From assembly GCA_000934455.1 (NCBI GenBank), contig KN886606.1:27443-48883 (forward strand): a DNA stretch of 21,441 nt, read 5' to 3'. This DNA comes from Apostichopus parvimensis (Eukaryota > Echinodermata > Holothuroidea > Aspidochirotida > Stichopodidae). Position numbers and translations under genes: made by a program. This document shows, piece after piece, positions 18,567 to 21,441 of this stretch (position 1 is the stretch's first letter; every line of letters begins with the position of its first letter). The notes beneath the pieces are model-generated. The model did no database searches. It was not told where the DNA came from and saw only the letters and a program-made list of their open reading frames with translations.

Positions 18567-21123
18567 CTGTGGAAAAAGGAGATTTTGGTTACAAACATTA
18601 GGGTCATGGCAATAGATATAGAACTTGGTATATATCATGGTATAAATCAGCACAATTTACTAGACCATCTAAAGTCTATTTCATGCTAGTTGTCACAAAG
18701 AATTCATTCAATTTCTTACAAAATTTGGAACAATGCTGGAATTGGAAACATTGGTGATCTACCTACCTTGTATCCAAATGCTAGGTTAAACCTTTGCAAA
18801 TATAAAAACATTATTTTTTACACAACCAGAGATACTGTATTCCTGAATGCCACTGAGTTGAGCAAACAGTTTTTTGGCAGTGGGTATTTATGATTTGCCA
18901 GTTCCCATAAGTTGTTGCTTTTGTCCCAATCTAAAATCTGTGACTACTATTAATAAAGCATAATTGTATGTTCCTACTCTACTTAATTACTGTGCTGTTG
19001 TTTGGCATAAGCCCCTATAGTGTTGAAGTTCCTGACTTCTCATCTCAGGAACTTAACCCAGGGCCTGACTTGATATTAGCAAAAATGGCCTACAATTTAG
19101 GTCCTATGCCTAGAACTGTAGCAGTAACTTTCTAGGCTGGGATAGCTGCTGTCCCACATTGGAGCAATGGACGTTCCGTTTCACTGTGCAGCTGTGTACT
19201 GACATCGGGTAGGCCTGAATAGCTTTCCTAGCTGGTATTATTGTAAGTTGGGAAGAAATTACTTTAGTGTAACCATAAGCCTATACAAATTTTCATTAAA
19301 ATTATTCGTTACATACACCTGGTCAAATGAACGTCGTTGGTGCTTTCAATCGTTCTTCTTGAAGTATGGTTTCCAATTGTGAGGTGTTTTGGGACTGTAG
19401 CTACTGCAGTAGTCGCAAAGTCTCAACGTGTGCTTGTGTACAATCATATGTACAATGAAATGCGTGTGTACATAAATGATGCAATAGTCTTTTTTCATGT
19501 GTAGTGACCATTCCAGCATATTATCGGTTAGCGTGTGCTTTGTTTTATTATGGGCAGCCGTTATCGCAAATAGTAAATCCGAAAGTTTCAATTCAAATTT
19601 ATTTCTCATATGTATTTTCAAGTTAAATACAATAAATCAAAACGGTTGGAACTAAACATATGAAGGGCACTACAAAAACAGAGAAGATTGTGTTATCTAA
19701 GCTAGTGACACTGTTGCCAAAAATCTTTTTACTAAATCAACCAACTAAAACAAAGAAGAGAGAAGAAGAGAGAATATAATTTATTGTTTTTATAATGTCT
19801 GATCACTTGCAATGGTCAACTCTTATTTGACCCCATTTAGGCCAATGGGCTTGCCTGTGGAGTTTTCTATTTGATTCCCTGTATTTCTGTATTTTTCATT
19901 TGTTTATTATTAATAAATTATATTAACTTTAGTATGTTCTGAAAACCATGAAACCCAAACATGACATGCCGACAACCTTAGCTTTTCACCACACATTGTT
20001 TTGTTTTTTTTATTGATGAGCCTTTTTTTTTGTGTTATTCGCACCACCTTCATTGTACAGTATCAGTGTAGGGTCATTTATTCGCCATCTTTCAATAATT
20101 TTGTAAATATAGGCATATATCCATATATATATGTAGACATTTCCCATCATTCTTAGCGAGAAAACGCCCTTCCCATGATCCCTTGTGGTCATGGTACTGC
20201 CACCCCACTCCACCCCCCCCCCTCACATCTCGAATCACCGTCAGAACTAGTTTCTACTCGTCTATACTGTATACGGAGACTAGAATAGAACAAACATAAC
20301 AAATATTTTAAAGCCCCAATATTTGTAGAAATTTGTTGAAACTTATACATAGACGTATGGAATTTTTAAAATAAAAAACATTAATAAAATAAATTAACTA
20401 AATTTTCAGACGTAAATGAAAGAAAATAGGAACCTTAAAACTGAAAATATGAGAATCATATACGTGCACAAATTTGACGTGTTTGAGGGGATAGGAATAA
20501 GTCACCACACATCCAGAGGGTTAAACATGAAACGATTATGAGCAGGATTTCAAGTAACACATTGTACAATAGACGTCACAATTAATCAAAATGAAAAGTG
20601 TCAATATAAAAATTGGTAACAATTTTAAAGAAAAACACTCGCAAACTATTCCACTGCGACAATGTTTGTGGATAAAATAATTGTTCTGTCACCTTTATGA
20701 TCTAGTAAGCAAGAGTTGAATGTAAATACTAATCAGTTCAGATTCGTAAACCTTGCAAACTATGCGTGACGCGATGACACAAGTGCATGGGCATGGGCAT
20801 GGGCCTACTGTACGTTAGCAATCTCAGTGTGTAGATTCGATCTCAAAATAGATAGTTGACAGCAGGACATATATACGCAGGCAAACGAACATATGGCAAA
20901 CAAAATGACCATCATACCAGTCATAATACAGAAGAAGAAAAAATAAATAGAAGAAAATGCATTGCAGTTGAAAACGTTGACAATGTAAACGAACGGTTAA
21001 CAGAGGTATGAGAAACTAACAATGATTTGGCAATACGCTTGGATTGTAAAAAGAGAATGAATTGTACAACCGTTCACAGTAACACAAACATGACAAAAAA
21101 GTGACACACGTGTATGGCAAGCC
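18567..21123. other. Upstream/intergenic region with probable YARS1 5' UTR exon and promoter
   Basis: The acceptor at 18567 requires an upstream noncoding exon. Two donor candidates on the - strand are CAAG|GTAGGT (exon edge 18767) and CCAG|GTGTATGT (exon edge 19319); I cannot choose between them. I see no coding gene. Small features are a 9-bp stem/9-base loop inverted repeat at 19027-19053, a C10 run at 20213-20222 and a GCATGG hexamer repeat at 20785-20804. Confidence 0.45.
20785..20804. repeat. GCATGG hexanucleotide repeat (3.3 copies)
   Basis: GCATGGGCATGGGCATGGGC, a short perfect tandem repeat in intergenic DNA. Confidence 0.85.
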
Positions 21124-21441
21124 ATATGTGCAATAATTCGATAAACCGAGTTTATCGCCGTTCAACTCTGTTTTTCGATAGATAAACTCCGTTTATCGAC
21201 TGGATAACCGTGCTTTTCGCGAAAAACTCAGTTTATCGAGCGATAAACCGAGTGTATCGAATTGGATATGTCACGCCAAATGTGCATTATTTCGATAAAC
21301 CGAGTTTAGCGCCGTTAACTCTGTTTTTCGATCGATAATCTGAGTGTATCGATAAACTCAGTTTATCGCTCGATAAACCAAGATCTAATCGGATTTGGCA
21401 CGCCACATGTGCAATAATTCGATAAACCGAGTTTATCGCCG
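21124..21441. repeat. Array of CGATAAAC/GTTTATCG palindromes, running off the right edge
   Basis: Two octamers that are reverse complements, CGATAAAC and GTTTATCG, alternate many times. Perfect pairs are 21139-21157 (8-3-8), 21181-21197 (7-3-7), 21231-21248 (8-2-8), 21350-21368 (8-3-8) and 21420-21438 (8-3-8). TTTTCGCGAAAA is a 12-base palindrome at 21214-21225. A larger unit opening with TGTGCA(A/T)TA(A/T)TTCGATAAAC recurs at 21127, 21281 and 21408, so spacings are 154 and 127. This looks like a satellite or foldback/MITE-type repeat. The family is unknown to me. Confidence 0.85.

Overview
This is a eukaryotic, AT-rich, intron-rich nuclear DNA window. It holds one essentially complete gene and the 3' part of another, in tail-to-tail (convergent) orientation, plus short interspersed repeats and small tandem repeats. 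The complete gene is cytoplasmic tyrosyl-tRNA synthetase (YARS1) on the minus strand. Its C-terminal EMAP-II-like tRNA-binding domain points to an animal. The tRNA-derived SINEs and overall texture suggest a marine invertebrate, perhaps an echinoderm or relative, but the phylum is a weak inference.

Left part (1-3.94 kb, + strand): the 3' end of a gene for a long, hydrophilic Ser/Arg/His/Asp/Glu-rich protein. A frame of 795 codons is open from the left edge to a CAG|GTAAGG donor at 2386. A short terminal exon at 3669-3752 joins it in phase and ends in TAG. I do not recognise the family. A 61-bp unit repeated three times starts two bases after the stop codon.

Middle (about 6.2-18.57 kb, - strand): YARS1 in 14 coding exons, reconstructed exon by exon with GT-AG boundaries and consistent phases. 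The product is 529 residues, close to the roughly 528 of the vertebrate enzyme. It keeps the class I HVAY and KMSSS signatures, the tyrosine-pocket residues, a KKKLKK basic segment and the complete C-terminal domain. The ELR cytokine motif of the human enzyme is not present. Introns carry tRNA-derived SINEs (introns 9 and 11) and a TTACC-rich minisatellite (intron 6).

Right part (18.57-21.44 kb): upstream and intergenic DNA. It probably holds an unlocated 5' UTR exon of YARS1. At the right edge there is an array of short palindromes built from CGATAAAC/GTTTATCG that runs off the window.

No operons, CRISPR arrays or bacterial features are present. The two genes show no functional link beyond convergent position. 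The most distinctive items are the palindrome array, a cloverleaf-competent tRNA-like sequence with a GTA (Tyr) anticodon loop inside a tyrosyl-tRNA synthetase intron, and an intronic repeat that presents about a dozen splice-donor-like motifs in the sense of the gene.
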